A DNA stretch of 32,962 nt from JBFWYO01 sp050186335 (GTDB lineage Bacteria; Pseudomonadota; Alphaproteobacteria; Bin65). Location: the NCBI GenBank assembly GCA_050186335.1, contig JBFWYO010000056.1, forward strand, positions 1 to 32,962, written 5' to 3'. The notes below the pieces were generated by a model, which worked only from the letters and a program-made list of their open reading frames with translations, did not search any database and was not told the DNA's origin. The translations under genes were made by a program, and so were the position numbers. The first letter of the stretch is position 1, and every line of letters starts with the position of its first letter. Positions 31,301-32,962 of this stretch are shown piece by piece.

Positions 31301-31628
31301 GGTGCGAAGGCGCACCCTAAGTACCCGTCAACGATGCGCAACTAAATAGTTTCGAAATGAATAATAATATAAATAGTATGCATATTATATTATTGTATTT
31401 AGGTGAAAAGCGGTTCCAGAAGCATTTCAAAAACTCATTCCTGAAACCGTTCCCGACAACGTTCCTGAAATTCTCGGAATGACTCGTAACGGCCGGAACG
31501 CGGGAGGATAAGTCATTGAATTGTTTGTGATTAATTCGTTCCTGAACGTGTTCCTGAAGAACTCAGGAAAGCGTTTCTCAAATATACGCATAACGCGTTG
31601 ATTTAATTATGGATTACGGGTTCCTGAA
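31301..31628. other. Probable replication origin: AT-rich segment plus iterons
   Basis: A perfect 6-bp hairpin (GGTGCG-AAGG-CGCACC, 31301-31316) precedes a 60-bp segment (31341-31400) with only nine G/C. That segment holds a 10-bp inverted repeat (AATAATATAA 31363-31372, TTATATTATT 31385-31394). Then come TTCCTGAA repeats: perfect copies at 31438, 31462, 31539, 31551 and 31621, imperfect at 31414 and 31450, and an inverted imperfect one at 31562. Neighbouring copies are 12 bp apart (31438/31450/31462 and 31539/31551), usually preceded by CG or TG. This is the layout of an iteron origin with an unwinding element, downstream of the replication gene as in SaPI-type islands. There is no gene in 31056-31846. 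Confidence 0.75.
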
Positions 31629-31633
31629 ATTTA

Positions 31634-31680
31634 CCCCCTAAAGGGGGAGAGAGACCGCCCTTAGGTGCGGCTCTTTCTCC
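31634..31680 (+). other. Two overlapping stem-loops between origin and small terminase
   Basis: CCCCC-TAAA-GGGGG (31634-31647) and a longer stem of about twelve pairs (GGAGAGAGACCGC 31646-31658 with GCGGCTCTTTCTCC 31667-31680, one bulge) share two bases, so they compete. They could terminate, regulate the terminase gene, or mark the end of the origin. Confidence 0.4.
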
Positions 31681-31846
31681 AGTTCCTCTGGTAGCGCGCA
31701 ACTGAAACATACAATTGGAGAATAATTGCAAATCATGCTGGGGCGCGCACAGGGCCTTGTAGTGCGCTCTGAGGCGTGTGGGCATGGGGGGTAGCCAAAG
31801 GGGTGTCCGTAGCCAAGTGGTGCTGCTCTGGTGTAGCGTGCTGTGC

Positions 31847-32329
31847 ATGCGAGATCTGACGGACAAGCAATATCTTTTTGTGATCGCTTTTGTTGCCAAT
31901 GGAGGCAACGCGACTGCGGCGGCGACAACCGCCGGTTACAGCGACGCGTCGGCGCGTGAGCAGGGCTGGCGTCTTGTTCACAAGCCGCATGTTTTGGCAG
32001 CCGTGCAGGAAGCGCAGCGCAAGGCGATTCGCACGTTGGGTACTGAGGCAATTGAAGTGCTGGCTGGATTGATGCGAACCAGCCATTCCGACCGGGTCAG
32101 ATTGGCGGCAGCCGACAGCATTCTCGATCGCGCCGGATTGACGGCGAAGGCGGCCGAGACGGAGAATCTGGCTACGCGTAAAAAGCCGATCAGCGATATG
32201 TCTGCCGAAGAACTGGCTGCGCTGATGGTGGCACAGCGCGCGACGGTTAGGGCGCTCGAGGCGAAAATGGTGGAGATAACGCCAAGTCTCGACCCAGAGC
32301 CCATGGAACTCATTGAAAACTTTGAATAG
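31847..32329 (+). CDS. terS: Lone terminase small subunit of the element
   Basis: 160 residues from ATG 31847; the frame is open to 31778 but the family motif starts at once after 31847 (LTDKQYLFVIAFVANGGNAT, AAATTAGYSDASAREQGWRL). This is the same N-terminal HTH type as the prophage small terminase, but the rest differs: a helical middle (HSDRVRLAAADSILDRAGL) and an acidic tail. The N-terminus recognises DNA packaging sites; the C-terminus meets a large subunit. No large subunit follows; 300 bases without a gene and an IS remnant come next. In PICI-type satellites a lone terS redirects the helper's motor to satellite DNA, which is the favoured reading. Confidence 0.82.
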   Translation: MRDLTDKQYLFVIAFVANGGNATAAATTAGYSDASAREQGWRLVHKPHVLAAVQEAQRKAIRTLGTEAIEVLAGLMRTSHSDRVRLAAADSILDRAGLTAKAAETENLATRKKPISDMSAEELAALMVAQRATVRALEAKMVEITPSLDPEPMELIENFE

Positions 32330-32353
32330 GCCCCGTCCTATTTGGACGGAGCC
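32329..32353 (+). other. Hairpin directly after the lone terS
   Basis: GGCCCCGTCC (32329-32338) pairs with GGACGGAGCC (32344-32353) with one mismatch and a TATTT loop. No T tract follows on this strand; a factor-assisted terminator or a packaging-related structure is possible. Confidence 0.4.
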
Positions 32354-32636
32354 CGCCATTTCAATTTAGCGAGTTGGCGGATCGCCAGGGGGATCATACG
32401 GTTGGCTCGCGACGCGATCGTCCCGACTCGCGCACCACCCCAACCCCGTCCTAACTGCGGCCGACCCGACCCCTGGGGCGGGGGCCGATCGCGCGCTGCC
32501 GGAGTCTGTGGGCGGCCTGCTACAAAATTTTGCAAGAATCAAAACACTGATGACAATTTATCGTCGAGCCATTGCGCTCATCACGGACGCGCCACGCGGT
32601 CGGTTGAGGTAATAGGACTCGCGTCCGTATGACATT
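32354..32636. other. Gene-free interval before IS remnant
   Basis: No convincing CDS, RNA gene or promoter on either strand. Composition is mixed, with a GC-rich block (32440-32520) followed by an AT-richer block. The element's right attachment site is not here: no copy of the tRNA-Val T-arm sequence was found. Confidence 0.5.
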
Positions 32637-32962
32637 TGACCTGCCCCTGAGATTTACCACAAGTAGGAGTTAGAGTCCGGCCTTTCAGGAAGGACGGACG
32701 ATGAAGCGAAGCAGGTTTATGGAAGAGCAGATCACGCCGTTATCGGGAGTCCGTCCTTGGAACTGCGCGCTGGCGTACTGGTTGCCGCGATCGGAATGAT
32801 GCAACAGCGCGTCGGGCTTGCCGCGTGGCCAGATGGCCATAACCAGAGCATCCGTGACCAGCTGCACCGCCAACGCGGCATTCATCGACCAGCCGACCAC
32901 GCGCCGGGAGAACAGATCGACGACGGCAGCCACATAGAGCCAGCCTTCAAGCGTCCAGACAT
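32637..32962. mobile_element. IS3-family insertion sequence remnant, internally rearranged
   Basis: Starts with a TGACCTGCCCCTGA end typical of IS3 relatives. At 32701 an orfA start (MKRSRFMEEQI) runs rightward but breaks after about eleven codons. From 32724 to the window edge the other strand encodes the C-terminal DDE-domain part of orfB (DLFSRRVVGWSMN, DALLHHSDRGNQYAS, DNGVICS), including the second Asp in HHSDRG. So orfA and an inverted orfB piece were joined; the shared AGAGCAGATCA (32724-32734) at the seam fits a microhomology event. No intact transposase here; the rest is past the edge. Confidence 0.8.

Larger units (their letters stand above)
26181..32962. mobile_element. Integrative element, PICI/satellite-like, right end beyond window
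   Basis: Bounded on the left by the tRNA-Val fragment. Gene order: integrase, excisionase-like HTH, repressor (leftward); small ORF, primase-helicase, iteron origin, lone small terminase (rightward). No portal, capsid, tail or lysis gene is seen. The composition is more AT-rich than the host in the control and origin regions. An IS3-family remnant occupies the last 326 bases, so the right boundary is not visible. A full prophage interrupted by the IS remains possible. Confidence 0.7.

Noticed and set aside
31414..31628. CRISPR array or tandem satellite repeat
   Set aside because: The units are 8-12 bp with 12-bp phasing in small clusters and no spacer-sized intervals or cas genes; an iteron origin fits better.
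31603..32359. Minus-strand ORFs overlapping the lone terS
   Set aside because: Products have no fold or family signal and no ribosome sites; the plus frame carries the small terminase motif.

Overview
The window is GC-rich Proteobacterial DNA, probably alpha- or betaproteobacterial; nothing in it fixes the genus. Host genes flank two separate mobile regions. The left host block (1-4.4 kb) has divergent glpD (cut by the window edge) and glpK, which together convert glycerol to dihydroxyacetone phosphate, followed by an exported hypothetical protein and a small basic hypothetical protein. The second host block (23.0-26.0 kb) has an orphan CoxL-like molybdenum hydroxylase large subunit and a LysE/RhtB-type exporter.

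Region A, about 4.5-23.0 kb, is a compact podovirus-type prophage. A LexA/CI-like S24 repressor faces rightward genes across a palindromic operator and a strong promoter. The order is: two small putative regulators, small terminase, large terminase, three small proteins, T7 gp8-like portal, a Bbp19-like protein, scaffold, major capsid protein, a probable cement protein, tail tubular A and B, three internal virion (ejection) proteins, tail fibre, a one-membrane-segment lysis candidate, amidase endolysin and a three-membrane-segment holin. The order resembles T7 and Bordetella phage BPP-1. No integrase, replication or recombination gene is visible. The large terminase is split into ATPase and nuclease ORFs at an ATGA overlap, and the scaffold is split by an in-frame TGA, so the region is either decaying or runs on split genes.

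Region B, from 26.18 kb past the right edge, is a second integrative element. It begins at the detached 3' half of a tRNA-Val(CAC) gene. It carries a tyrosine integrase, an excisionase-like HTH protein and an XRE repressor (all leftward), then a divergent control region, a small ORF, a Toprim-RecA primase-helicase, an AT-rich segment with 12-bp-phased TTCCTGAA iterons (a likely origin), and a lone small terminase subunit. No capsid or tail gene follows before a scrambled IS3-family remnant at the edge. The order int, xis/repressor, primase-helicase, origin, terS is that of phage-inducible chromosomal islands (PICI-type satellites). A prophage cut by the IS is the main alternative.

The regions complement each other on paper: A has particle and lysis genes but no visible replication or integration; B has integration, replication and a packaging-specificity subunit but no particle genes. 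Whether they interact is inference.
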